64,000 nucleotides of DNA from DASSSY01 sp035708205 (GCA_035708205.1 DASSSY010000002.1:1-64000), one strand, 5' to 3'; positions 35,231 through 44,900 are shown, numbered from the stretch's first letter. Notes: generated by a model from the sequence alone, not told the origin. Numbers and translations are program-made.

Positions 35231-37647
35231 CAGAATACAAATCACATCCCGATAAGCTATTGAAAGTTCATACTAACGGTGTGCAATCAAAAACAATGAA
35301 GCGAACCAAGAGCAAAATTGCAGAGGTAGCTTCGTTATTTCACGATTTAGGAAAATTGAACTTTAATTTTCAGGGTAAATTAAATGGAGATAAGAGTGTT
35401 GGATATTCACAACACTCTTATGTATCTGCATTCGCTTTTTTGAATTGGTATGTAGCAAACAAAGATGAAGCCACCAAAACTTTAGGAATTGATGGTAACG
35501 ACATTACCAAGATAAAAATCATTACCGCGATTATTCTTCATCATCACGGCAATCTCCCGAATATGGACAGAAATATTTCTGCTCAAACATTTGCAGAAAT
35601 GAGCATATTCCTTGATGGGAACTTCGAACAATTACCGGTTTCTGAATTTCTTGAGAAAGAAATGGAGTTTGGACATATTCCTTTTGATTTGAGTGTTAAG
35701 CCTTGGTACAAACTTAATATTCCTGATATTGACTTAGGAAGAAACAGTAAAGAATATGAAATAGGAAATTGGCAAAAAGATTCTTTCAATTATTTTTTAG
35801 AAACACAGTTTTCATTTGCTTCATTAATTGAATCTGATAAAAGAGATGCAGGAGATAATGAAAGATTCAACAATCTTGATTTGATAAGTAACAATGCTTA
35901 TGCTCTTAATGAATCACTAAACTCATTGTTTAATGATTTGGAAGCCACTCCAAAAATCAGTGACCTGAATAAACTAAGAACTATAATAAGGAATGAGGCA
36001 GTTAGTACCGTTTCTGATTTGTTAGCAACAGGCCAAAGGGTATTTACATTAACGGCTCCTACCGGAGCAGGAAAGACATTTACATTATTGGACATTGCAA
36101 GAACGATTCAAAAGAACAAAGGAGATATAGGGATTATTTTTGCTTTGCCTTTTTTGTCAATTACGGACCAGGTCCAGCATATAATCAATGATGTTCTTAA
36201 AATTGATTCTCTTTCGGTAAATTCAAAATCAATAAATGAACGAATAGAAAAGGCGCAACAAAATCTTGAGCAAGAACAAAGTCCTGAAGCATTAAAGGCA
36301 TTATTGGTAGAAGATTTTATTGAGAATACATTTGACCACCCTTTAATCATTACCACATTTGTCCAGCTATTTGAAACATTTTTAAGCAATAGAAATTCTA
36401 CACTCTTAAAACTACCAAATTTCGCTAACAGGATTTTTCTTATTGATGAATTACAGGCTTTACCACCAAGATTATACATTTTCTTTGGTGCCTGGTTAGA
36501 TGAGTTTTGTAGGAAATATAACTCCTATGCAATTTTATCTACGGCAACAATGCCCGATTTAAGAATTCCGGTTAAACCTGAATTGAAAGAGAACGTAAAT
36601 TATAAGCTACAGGATGCCAATCTTTTTTTCAAAAATTATATTACTCCAAATGAGCTTTTAGAACCAACAAAATATTTTGAGAATAATGTCTTTAACCGTT
36701 ATGTGGTTAATGTAATTGATGAAGACTTATCCATAGAAAGTTTAGCAGAAAGAATTCTGCAAGAAGATAGCTCGGTTTTGGTGATTTTGAACACAATACA
36801 AGATACAAAAGACCTTTATGAGGAATTATCCGAGCTTTCGGATGCGTATCTGTTGAATACACATTTTACCCCGGAAGACAGATTAGATAAAATTGAAGAA
36901 GTTAAAAAGCTTCTCTCTAATAAGAAAATAATTTTGATTTCAACACAATTGATTGAAGCGGGTGTAGATATTGATTTCCCTGTTGTTTACAGAGATTTAT
37001 GTCCGTTGCCCAGCCTGATCCAAAGTGCGGGGAGGTGCAATCGTAATAAGAAAATTGATTTGGGAAATGTGAATCTGATTCGTTTAAGAAATCGCAAAGG
37101 AAAATACAGTTCTGAGTTGATTTATAGAAATGCTGCAAAACTTTTTTTAGATTTTATCAAAGAAAATATTGTCGGGCAAATACAGGAAAAAGAATTGTTT
37201 CAGATTCAAAAACAGTTTTTCGGAAAAATTGCCGAAAATCTTGAAATTGGTAATTACCCTGAAGAAACTATGAATTTAATCAAAGAAATTAATAATGCAC
37301 AATTTGAGAATGTAGGGAAATTTCAGCTCATTAACAATAAAATATTTGGCAATCAATATCAGTTCTTTATCCCTGTATCAGAAGATGATAATAGATTTGA
37401 GGAATTAGAAGAAGTTTTAGACACTATAAAAGAAAGTGATTATTCTTTAGTAAAGCAACATAAAATAAAGATTGAAACAAAAATTAAGGTTATGAGCAAT
37501 CGAGTTATTTCAGTAAGACTTTATAATGATTCAGATCTGCCTCCACTGGCAAATCCTAAAATGATTTGTGGGATGTATAAATTGGATTTAAAAAATTATA
37601 GTAAAGAAAGAGGAGTAGTATTAAGCTTGGAGGACGTTTTTCTTTAA
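35215..37647 (+). CDS. cas3: CRISPR helicase-nuclease Cas3
   Basis: Cas3 is recruited to the R-loop and degrades the target. The 810-aa protein has an N-terminal HD nuclease (SLFHDLGKLN with H43-D44, then YSQHSYVSAFAF and ILHHHGNLP). A superfamily 2 helicase follows: Walker A LTAPTGAGKTFTLL (about residue 280), a DExx box in FLIDELQALPPR, motif III LSTATMPDL, and motif VI QSAGRCNR. Both nuclease and helicase residues look intact. Its start lies inside cas5, pointing to translational coupling. Confidence 0.96.
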   Translation: MVFGLAEYKSHPDKLLKVHTNGVQSKTMKRTKSKIAEVASLFHDLGKLNFNFQGKLNGDKSVGYSQHSYVSAFAFLNWYVANKDEATKTLGIDGNDITKIKIITAIILHHHGNLPNMDRNISAQTFAEMSIFLDGNFEQLPVSEFLEKEMEFGHIPFDLSVKPWYKLNIPDIDLGRNSKEYEIGNWQKDSFNYFLETQFSFASLIESDKRDAGDNERFNNLDLISNNAYALNESLNSLFNDLEATPKISDLNKLRTIIRNEAVSTVSDLLATGQRVFTLTAPTGAGKTFTLLDIARTIQKNKGDIGIIFALPFLSITDQVQHIINDVLKIDSLSVNSKSINERIEKAQQNLEQEQSPEALKALLVEDFIENTFDHPLIITTFVQLFETFLSNRNSTLLKLPNFANRIFLIDELQALPPRLYIFFGAWLDEFCRKYNSYAILSTATMPDLRIPVKPELKENVNYKLQDANLFFKNYITPNELLEPTKYFENNVFNRYVVNVIDEDLSIESLAERILQEDSSVLVILNTIQDTKDLYEELSELSDAYLLNTHFTPEDRLDKIEEVKKLLSNKKIILISTQLIEAGVDIDFPVVYRDLCPLPSLIQSAGRCNRNKKIDLGNVNLIRLRNRKGKYSSELIYRNAAKLFLDFIKENIVGQIQEKELFQIQKQFFGKIAENLEIGNYPEETMNLIKEINNAQFENVGKFQLINNKIFGNQYQFFIPVSEDDNRFEELEEVLDTIKESDYSLVKQHKIKIETKIKVMSNRVISVRLYNDSDLPPLANPKMICGMYKLDLKNYSKERGVVLSLEDVFL

Positions 37648-37657
37648 TATGTAGACT

Positions 37658-37993
37658 ATGAATATCACTGCCACCCATATCAACTATTTCATCATTTGCC
37701 CGCGCAAGCTCTGGCTCTTTGCCAATGGCATTAATATGGAGCATACCTCTGAGGTCGTGGCCGATGGCAAGCTGCTGCACGAAACCAGCTATCCGCAGCG
37801 GGCGGAAAAATATACGGAGATTGAATTGCCGGCAAGTTTTGATGGCATTGAAGTGTCCGGGAAAATAGGCTTTTACGATGCCAGGAAAAAAGTCATCCAC
37901 GAAATAAAACGCAGCAACAAAGTAGAGGAAGCACACGAATGGCAGGTGAAATATTATATCCGGCTACTGGCAGGGAATAGATTGATAAAATGA
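37658..37993 (+). pseudogene. Truncated cas4 (5' fragment)
   Basis: The first 105 residues are about 85 percent identical to the intact Cas4 encoded at 39222-39770. Homology stops near 37972 and the frame ends after six unrelated residues (GNRLIK). The fragment lacks the nuclease core's second half and the three C-terminal cysteines that hold the 4Fe-4S cluster. The motif II aspartate (GKID in the intact copy) is glycine (GKIG). It lies 10 bp after cas3, the normal cas4 position, and looks like the original cas4 displaced by the ATPase-cas4 insertion. Confidence 0.9.
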
Positions 37994-38043
37994 CTGCTTT
38001 GATTATAAGCACTAATTTGAACATTATTTAATCGAGAAAATCG

Positions 38044-38051
38044 TATATTTG
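38044..38051 (+). promoter_or_regulatory. -7 box of the DUF4143 ATPase gene inside a dyad
   Basis: TATATTTG matches TAnnTTTG and lies 22 nt before the ATG at 38074. It is framed by an imperfect inverted repeat (TCGAGAAAATC at 38032-38042 and GATTTTCGA at 38051-38059), which could be an operator. The insert thus brought its own promoter into the cas operon. Confidence 0.5.
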
Positions 38052-38073
38052 ATTTTCGATTTACTCGGTAATT

Positions 38074-39225
38074 ATGGCAATAAAAAGAAATATACAGAAT
38101 GATTTCCAGGAATATATGGATATATTTCCTGCTACGGGCATCGTAGGTCCCCGGCAGGTGGGTAAAACCACATTGGCGCAACAAATAGCGCAGCAGGAAG
38201 ACCACCTCTACCTGGACCTGGAGAATGTGGCGGACAGGGATAAATTAAAGGACCCCGCTTATTTTCTCAGCCAGTTTAAGGATCGTTGTATCATCCTTGA
38301 TGAAGTACAGTTTATGCCGGAATTGTTTGCCGCTTTGAGAGGTATCATTGATACGGACCGGAGGCCGGGCCGGTTTATTCTGCTAGGTTCTGCTTCACCA
38401 GACATTATTCGTAATAGTGCTGACACGTTGGCTGGCAGGATCGGTTACCTGCAGCTTACGCCCTTTACACTTACTGAAGTGGAAGATGTCCGAAAATTAT
38501 GGCTGAGAGGTGGGTTCCCCTTGTCTTACCTGGCAACTTCCGGCAGGGCCAGTGCTTTGTGGCGGCGCAACTTTATCATGACATATATCCAACGCGACCT
38601 TGGCTTACTGGGCTTGCGGACCGATGTGCAGATCATGGATCGTTTCTGGCGTATGCTGGCCACGATGCAGGGCAATTTACTGAATGCCGAAAACCTGGGC
38701 AGGTCCTTAGATATCAGCCGTCCTACGGTCATGCGGTACCTGGAGTTCCTGGAAGGCGCTTTTATGCTGCGTATCTTAAAACCTTGGTTTGCGAATATCA
38801 ACAAGCGACTGGTGAAATCGCCCAAAATATATATCAGGGACAGTGGTCTGCTGCATAGTTTGCTGGGACTTACGGATTATGAGGCGCTGCTCACACATAT
38901 ACAATTAGGGGCTTCGTGGGAGGGATTCGTCATTGAGCAAATAGCCGGCAATGTAAAAGAAGATATGCAATTATTTTTTTATCGTACACAACACGGAGCG
39001 GAGTGCGACCTGCTGCTGGAACGCAACGGAAAAGTGCTGGCGGCGATAGAGATCAAACATGGCAGCAGCCCCGGAATCAGCAAAGGCTTCCGTATTTCAA
39101 TGCAGGACACGGGTGCCGCTCACGGATATATTATCGGCAACGGCCGGGAAACTTATAAAACGGAAGAAAAGATCACTATTGCCAATTTGCCTTCATTCTT
39201 AAAAAATATTTTGCCCGGATTATGA
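38074..39225 (+). CDS. AAA ATPase with DUF4143 domain, inserted in the cas operon
   Basis: The 383-aa protein has an N-terminal AAA domain: Walker A GPRQVGKTTLAQ (about residues 24-35), Walker B CIILDEVQF (about 70-78) and sensor GSAS. A winged-helix part (NAENLGRSLDISRPTVMRYLEFLEGAFML) and the DUF4143 C-terminus follow, ending in a restriction-endonuclease-like core (GAECDLLLERNGKVLAAIEIKH, a D-x-ExK arrangement). Members are abundant and mobile in Bacteroidota; roles in defence or toxin regulation are suspected but unproven. Its TGA overlaps the ATG of the following cas4 (ATGA), so the two are coupled. Confidence 0.88.
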   Translation: MAIKRNIQNDFQEYMDIFPATGIVGPRQVGKTTLAQQIAQQEDHLYLDLENVADRDKLKDPAYFLSQFKDRCIILDEVQFMPELFAALRGIIDTDRRPGRFILLGSASPDIIRNSADTLAGRIGYLQLTPFTLTEVEDVRKLWLRGGFPLSYLATSGRASALWRRNFIMTYIQRDLGLLGLRTDVQIMDRFWRMLATMQGNLLNAENLGRSLDISRPTVMRYLEFLEGAFMLRILKPWFANINKRLVKSPKIYIRDSGLLHSLLGLTDYEALLTHIQLGASWEGFVIEQIAGNVKEDMQLFFYRTQHGAECDLLLERNGKVLAAIEIKHGSSPGISKGFRISMQDTGAAHGYIIGNGRETYKTEEKITIANLPSFLKNILPGL

Positions 39226-39770
39226 ACCTCACCGCTACCCATATCAACTACTACATCGTCTGCCCGCGAAAGCTCTGGCTGTTTGCGAATGGCATTAATA
39301 TGGAGCATACTTCCGACATCGTGGCCGACGGTAAGCTCCTGCACGAAACCAGCTATCCGCAGCGGGCGGAAAAATATACGGAAATTGAATTATCAGCGAC
39401 TTTTAATGCTATGGAGCTGTCCGGCAAAATAGATTTTTACGATGCCAGAGAAAAGGTCATCCACGAGATCAAGCGCAGCGATAAAGTCGAGAAGGCGCAC
39501 GAATGGCAGGTGAAATATTACATTTGGCTGCTGGCCTTGAACGACATTGAAGAGGCGAAGGGTATCATTGAATATCCCAAGCTAAGGGAGCGGCAGGAAA
39601 TTATTTTTACGGAAGCGGATGAGATTTATTTAAAAGAAATGGTCGGCAAGATCGTCCATTTAATGGACAGTGAGCGTTGCCCGCCAAGGATCAATGCGAA
39701 GATTTGCAGAAGCTGTTCTTACTATGATTTTTGTTATGTAAACGAACCTTCCGATGAGCCTGTATCGTAG
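39222..39770 (+). CDS. cas4: CRISPR-associated exonuclease Cas4
   Basis: Cas4 trims prespacers and helps choose the PAM end during adaptation. The 182-aa RecB-type nuclease has the first cluster cysteine in YIVCPRKLWLF (C14), motif II GKIDFYD, motif III VIHEIKRSDK, the QxxxY motif (HEWQVKYYIW), and three C-terminal cysteines in KICRSCSYYDFC. All key residues are present, unlike the fragment at 37658-37993. It is coupled to the ATPase gene by an ATGA overlap. Confidence 0.95.
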   Translation: MNLTATHINYYIVCPRKLWLFANGINMEHTSDIVADGKLLHETSYPQRAEKYTEIELSATFNAMELSGKIDFYDAREKVIHEIKRSDKVEKAHEWQVKYYIWLLALNDIEEAKGIIEYPKLRERQEIIFTEADEIYLKEMVGKIVHLMDSERCPPRINAKICRSCSYYDFCYVNEPSDEPVS

Positions 39771-39841
39771 CAAAGATCGCATCGGATCCGCAAGCACGCC
39801 GCATGGGGATTATTGTTTGGAGGGCAACCGCAATTTCATGA

Positions 39842-39925
39842 CTGAACCCTGAGGAATATTTACGTATTGAAAATTACATCATCAAGAACCCGGAGAATTG
39901 GAAAGATGATCAATTCCATCCCTAA
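39842..39925 (+). pseudogene. Remnant of a RAYT/IS200-type transposase C-terminus
   Basis: The short frame reads LNPEEYLRIENYIIKNPENWKDDQFHP and then a stop. The pattern RIxNYIIxNPxNWxxDxF closes REP-associated tyrosine transposases (Y1 family) in Bacteroidota. Everything upstream is lost, with a stop at 39839-39841. It fills the cas4-cas1 gap and marks an old insertion. It is too short to be more than a fossil. Confidence 0.6.
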
Positions 39926-39935
39926 ATTATGGTAA

Positions 39936-40940
39936 ATGAAAAAATCTTACTACCTCTTTAATCCCGGCCGGATGAGCCGTAAGGATAATACCTTGAAATT
40001 TACACCGGTAGATGAGAACGGTGTGGAAGGCCTGCCGAAGTATATTCCCATAGAAGGTGTGGACAACCTGTATTGCTTCGGCGCGCTGGATGCCAACAGC
40101 GCTTTATATAACTTCCTGGGTAAAGCATCCGTCAGCGTGCATTTTTTCGACTACTACGAGCATTATACCGGCAGCTTCCTGCCCAAAGAATACCTGTTGA
40201 GCGGCAAGGTGCTTATTGAACAGACCGGTCATTATACCCACAAAAAGAAACGTTCGGCCCTTGCCCGGAAACTGATAGAAGGCGCGGCCTTTAATATGCA
40301 GAAAAACCTGCGCTATTATGACAACAGGGGAAAAGATACTTCCGCGCAAATAGAAAAAATAGAGCGCCTGAGCCGGCAGCTGGAGCATTTTGAGGACGTG
40401 GAGGAGCTGATGGGCATTGAAGGTAATATCCGGATGACCTATTATGAAGCCTTCGACCTGATCATCAATGATTTTGAAATGGGGAATCGTACCAAGCAAC
40501 CGCCTTCCAATGAGGTCAACGCGATGATCTCGTTCGGCAATATGATGTGCTATACGCTTTGTCTCGACCAGATTTACCATACCCAGCTCAACCCTACCAT
40601 CAGCTATCTGCACCAGCCCGGTGAACGCCGTTATTCGCTTAGCCTGGATTTATCTGAGATTTTCAAGCCCGTTCTGGTAGACAGGATGGTCTTTTCCCTG
40701 CTGAACAAAAAAGTCATCGGTAAAAATGATTTTGATCACAAGCTTAATAGTTGCCTGCTGAAAGAAAGCGGCCGGAAAAAATTGATCAGGGCCTGGGATG
40801 AGCGGCTTGCGGAGACCATAAAGCACCGCAGTCTCAAGCGAAGCGTGAGCTATAAGCACCTGGTAAAGCTGGAATGTTATAAGCTGGTCAAGCATGTTAT
40901 GGGCATGGAAGAATACAAACCTTTTAAAACCTGGTGGTAG
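39936..40940 (+). CDS. cas1: CRISPR integrase Cas1 (type I-B)
   Basis: Cas1 with Cas2 inserts new spacers at the leader end. The 334-aa protein has the N-terminal beta domain (SYYLFNPGRMSRKDNTLKF) and the helical catalytic domain. The catalytic residues are visible as the glutamate in LMGIEGNIRMTYYEAF, the histidine in ISYLHQPGERRYSL and the acidic residues in LDLSEIFKPVLVDR. The start follows the transposase remnant by 10 bp. Base use here is like the housekeeping genes, more GC-rich than cas8-cas3. Confidence 0.96.
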   Translation: MKKSYYLFNPGRMSRKDNTLKFTPVDENGVEGLPKYIPIEGVDNLYCFGALDANSALYNFLGKASVSVHFFDYYEHYTGSFLPKEYLLSGKVLIEQTGHYTHKKKRSALARKLIEGAAFNMQKNLRYYDNRGKDTSAQIEKIERLSRQLEHFEDVEELMGIEGNIRMTYYEAFDLIINDFEMGNRTKQPPSNEVNAMISFGNMMCYTLCLDQIYHTQLNPTISYLHQPGERRYSLSLDLSEIFKPVLVDRMVFSLLNKKVIGKNDFDHKLNSCLLKESGRKKLIRAWDERLAETIKHRSLKRSVSYKHLVKLECYKLVKHVMGMEEYKPFKTWW

Positions 40941-40946
40941 GAAATA

Positions 40947-40984
40947 TGGGTGATAGGTGATAGGTGATGGGTGATGGGTGATGT
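40947..40984. repeat. Heptamer repeats, left side of the four-helix-bundle gene
   Basis: About five head-to-tail units of GTGATAG/GTGATGG start 7 bp after the cas1 stop. The complementary heptamer family (CTATCAC/ATCACTC) follows the next gene at 41362-41481, so the insert is bracketed by inverted heptamer arrays. Confidence 0.9.
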
Positions 40985-41010
40985 AAATAGTACTTATTAA
41001 AACTTAAGTT

Positions 41011-41361
41011 ATGGGTTATAATGAAATGTTCAGAGATAAAACAAAGAGGCTGGCCTTAGCAATTATCAAGACTTTTTCTTCTTTGCCTTATTCGGATACT
41101 ATTGCTATAATTCGCAAACAGATTATTCGCTCATCTACTTCTGTGGCAGCCAATTATCGTGCTTTGAACCGTGCGCGGTCGGATAAAGAACGATTCGCCA
41201 AACTTTGTATCGTTATTGAAGAAGCTGATGAAACCTTATTTTGGTTAGAACTGGCGGAAGAATTAAATTTGATTTCAACAGGGCAGCTTAAGCAATTAAT
41301 ACAAGACGCCGAAGAAATTGTGAAAGCAACGGCATCTTATCGAAAAAAACTATCACAATAA
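41011..41361 (+). CDS. Four-helix-bundle protein (23S rRNA intervening-sequence type), inserted between cas1 and cas2
   Basis: The 116-aa all-helical protein has the family pattern: MFRDKTKRLALAIIKTFSSLP, SDTIAIIRKQIIRSSTSVAANYRALNRARSDKERFAKLCIVIEEADETLFWLELAEE, and LIQDAEEIVKATASYRKKL. These bundles form pentamers and often lie in rRNA intervening sequences or as lone genes bordered by short tandem repeats; related Avd proteins assist retroelements. No role in CRISPR is known. Because it is bracketed by inverted heptamer arrays and splits cas1 from cas2, it is best seen as an inserted element. Confidence 0.9.
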   Translation: MGYNEMFRDKTKRLALAIIKTFSSLPYSDTIAIIRKQIIRSSTSVAANYRALNRARSDKERFAKLCIVIEEADETLFWLELAEELNLISTGQLKQLIQDAEEIVKATASYRKKLSQ

Positions 41362-41481
41362 TCACTTATCTCTTATCACCTATCACCTATCAACTATCAT
41401 TCATCACTCATCACTCATCACTCATCATTCATCATTCATCACTCATCATTCATCATTCATCATTCATCACTTATCACTCAT
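41362..41481. repeat. Heptamer repeats, right side of the four-helix-bundle gene
   Basis: Roughly 16-17 units of CTATCAC, ATCACTC and ATCATTC in tandem run up to and into the cas2 start codon (41480). They are the reverse complement of the unit found left of the gene. The array replaces any normal upstream region of cas2. Confidence 0.92.
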
Positions 41482-41743
41482 GTACATCATTCTTGTTTAC
41501 GACATAGAAGAAAAACGTGTGGGGAAAATGCTTAAATTGTGCAGGCAATACCTGAACTGGATACAGAACAGTGTATTTGAAGGAACGCTGACCGAAGTAA
41601 AGCTGAAAGAATTATTAGCCAAGGCCAAAACCATTATGAAGCCGGAGGCCGACAGCATTATTGTTTTCAAAAGCCGTGATGAAAAATGGCTGGAAAAGCA
41701 GGTGATAGGAACGGAGAAAAATGTTTTGGATAACATATTGTAG
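41480..41743 (+). CDS. cas2: CRISPR adaptation protein Cas2
   Basis: An 87-aa ferredoxin-like protein with the typical start MYIILVYDIEEKRVGKMLKLCRQYLNWIQNSVFEGTLTEVKLKEL and end ADSIIVFKSRDEKWLEKQVIG. It bridges two Cas1 dimers in the spacer-integration complex. Its start codon is formed by the end of a heptamer repeat array. The leader and array begin about 208 bp downstream. Confidence 0.96.
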   Translation: MYIILVYDIEEKRVGKMLKLCRQYLNWIQNSVFEGTLTEVKLKELLAKAKTIMKPEADSIIVFKSRDEKWLEKQVIGTEKNVLDNIL

Positions 41744-41951
41744 TCGTCGACTATAATGTTTCGGAAGGGAAATGGGGTTCTTTGACATATTGGAAAAATG
41801 AAAAATGCCGTAAGGAAAGGGGTTACCTAAAGTTGTCGAGGTACAGGGAAAATTATATCATTGTACATCGACAACTTTTTCTAGTAAAAAACACCTATTT
41901 TTGAAGCTTAACTGCCTGAAAAGCAGTTTTTTTTAGTCGTCGATGCAACGG
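41744..41951 (+). promoter_or_regulatory. CRISPR leader
   Basis: The 208 bp between cas2 and the first repeat are the leader, because the repeats at the other end are mutated. It holds a strong hairpin (41829-41878), a -7 box TATTTTTG at 41896-41903 that should start the precursor crRNA near 41909, and a second hairpin (41910-41915 with 41923-41928) followed by eight T residues just before the first repeat. The decamer TAGTCGTCGA occurs at both ends (near 41742 and 41934) and could be an adaptation signal. Confidence 0.75.
41829..41880 (+). terminator. Terminator-like hairpin closing the cas operon
   Basis: An 11-bp perfect outer stem (41829-41839 with 41868-41878) is extended by an inner 5-bp stem (41841-41845 with 41862-41866) and followed by T-rich sequence. 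It can stop cas-operon transcripts before the array. Confidence 0.7.
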
Positions 41952-44900
41952 CTTTTAATCGGACAAGAGTTGAATTGAAATAATATATCCCATTGCTCCC
42001 GCATCTCAATACTTCCCCTTTTAATCGGACAAGAGTTGAATTGAAATATACCTAACCACCTCTCCAGTACTTATCTTTACCCTTTTAATCGGACAAGAGT
42101 TGAATTGAAATATCTAACCCATTTTATCCCATTTTACACCCATATTTCCTTTTAATCGGACAAGAGTTGAATTGAAATGTACTTATCTTTACCTTTAATG
42201 CAGAACTACCATTCCTTTTAATCGGACAAGAGTTGAATTGAAATATCTCTACCCCAAATGTTAAAACCAACCCCTTTTTGCTTTTAATCGGACAAGAGTT
42301 GAATTGAAATCCCCGATAAGTTCAAGTAAAAAGGACCCGCTAAAGACTTTTAATCGGACAAGAGTTGAATTGAAATTTGCGGTAATGGGTGGTGTAATGA
42401 ATAGTTTCAATCTTTTAATCGGACAAGAGTTGAATTGAAATAAATCAGCACTGTTAAGTTGACGCCATTCGTCATGATCTTTTAATCGGACAAGAGTTGA
42501 ATTGAAATTTTTCTTCCCGAACTTTCCGCCCATTTATTTGAGATTCTTTTAATCGGACAAGAGTTGAATTGAAATACCATAGTTTGTAAGGATAAATTAG
42601 GCATTGTCAATCTTTTAATCGGACAAGAGTTGAATTGAAATATTTCAGCAAAGCCAAAGGCGGCCAACCGCGCGAACTTTTAATCGGACAAGAGTTGAAT
42701 TGAAATACGCTGATGACAAAAAGACCCGAATTTATCCTATCGGGCCTTTTAATCGGACAAGAGTTGAATTGAAATCAACCCAACCCCAACCACAATGGGG
42801 ACAGCAGCCAGCTTTTAATCGGACAAGAGTTGAATTGAAATCAACATGCGTTTGCTGGATTTAGCAAAGGACCGTTTCTTTTAATCGGACAAGAGTTGAA
42901 TTGAAATTTGATAGATTAAGCAAAGCCATTCTAACCAATAAAACTTTTAATCGGACAAGAGTTGAATTGAAATTTATCAATGCTCCTATACTTAGTCTGG
43001 CCGGTGGTTCTTTTAATCGGACAAGAGTTGAATTGAAATTTGCCACAATATGCCACCGGTACAGATGACCACCCCCTTTTAATCGGACAAGAGTTGAATT
43101 GAAATCTGACCCAACGGCATATAAAGCATTGCTGTTGCAGCTTTTAATCGGACAAGAGTTGAATTGAAATGGGATTAGGAGTTTGGCCGCGGGAGCTGCG
43201 AGAGTGCTTTTAATCGGACAAGAGTTGAATTGAAATGGAGCAGTTATTGAACGGAGAGGGTAGCGATGGAGCCTTTTAATCGGACAAGAGTTGAATTGAA
43301 ATCTTACAGCGGCTTTGATGGACATGACCAAGAACAATCTTTTAATCGGACAAGAGTTGAATTGAAATACACATGCAAAAAAGGTGCAAAGCAAAGGAGG
43401 CCTCTTTTAATCGGACAAGAGTTGAATTGAAATTTAAACGGTATTAGGTTTGTTCCGGCAGATATAACGCCTTTTAATCGGACAAGAGTTGAATTGAAAT
43501 GCTATTGTTCACTAAATAGAACTTAGCAGCGGTATCCTTTTAATCGGACAAGAGTTGAATTGAAATGTAGCACCAGCCAGCGGTTTTGCGAGTATTTCTG
43601 CTTTTAATCGGACAAGAGTTGAATTGAAATACGTTTTTTCCACATTCCCTGGTTCTGCTGCTGATTCTTTTAATCGGACAAGAGTTGAATTGAAATATAT
43701 AAAGGCACTATCTGGGCAATCAGAGAGGCTTTCTTTTAATCGGACAAGAGTTGAATTGAAATGTAGCCACCAAATCACGAACAGAGGCATAGCTATACTT
43801 TTAATCGGACAAGAGTTGAATTGAAATGATCAGGCTTCGGGTCGTGATGGAATTATCATCTTCTTTTAATCGGACAAGAGTTGAATTGAAATTCGTTTAG
43901 GGCTAAGTCCTCAACCTCCGATTCGCTCTTTTAATCGGACAAGAGTTGAATTGAAATTGCATTCAGGCCAGTATTGTGAGAATGATAGTATCCTTTTAAT
44001 CGGACAAGAGTTGAATTGAAATGGTATTCATCCACGGCGTCGTAGAACGATTCGCGAACTTTTAATCGGACAAGAGTTGAATTGAAATATACTGCCAATG
44101 GTGGCATTCCAGCCATTGTTAGACTTTTAATCGGACAAGAGTTGAATTGAAATATCGTTCCGTTCATCACGATAGCGTAGTCGAAGCCCCTTTTAATCGG
44201 ACAAGAGTTGAATTGAAATGCACAATGCGGCTTTGCAGCTCCTCTTCCTCAATCTTTTAATCGGACAAGAGTTGAATTGAAATTCATCGGTGGACAAAGC
44301 AATTTCGCCATTTTCATCCTTTTAATCGGACAAGAGTTGAATTGAAATTCTAACGGGTCGCAATGTTTTACATAAGCTAAATTCTTTTAATCGGACAAGA
44401 GTTGAATTGAAATTACATCTCCGCCTTTTTTCGCATCAAATCCTAACTCTTTTAATCGGACAAGAGTTGAATTGAAATATGGCGAAACGTATATCATCAA
44501 TACGGAAGGTATAACTTTTAATCGGACAAGAGTTGAATTGAAATGGTTCTCCCAGGAGCTGATCGTAGTTGAGCGGATATCTTTTAATCGGACAAGAGTT
44601 GAATTGAAATGTGTTAATAGTTTATCCCTATGTACGGATATAAGTACTTTTAATCGGACAAGAGTTGAATTGAAATTTCCTCCCGTTTGTTGGCCACAGT
44701 TCCACTGCTGACTTTTAATCGGACAAGAGTTGAATTGAAATTTAATGACGTTGCCCAGAAATTCGGCCGAAAGGCAGCTTTTAATCGGACAAGAGTTGAA
44801 TTGAAATAGGGAGGGGGAGATAGCCCGGCAGGAAGGCAGTAACGTCTTTTAATCGGACAAGAGTTGAATTGAAATAAAACAAAAAGCCACCCCCTAAAAT

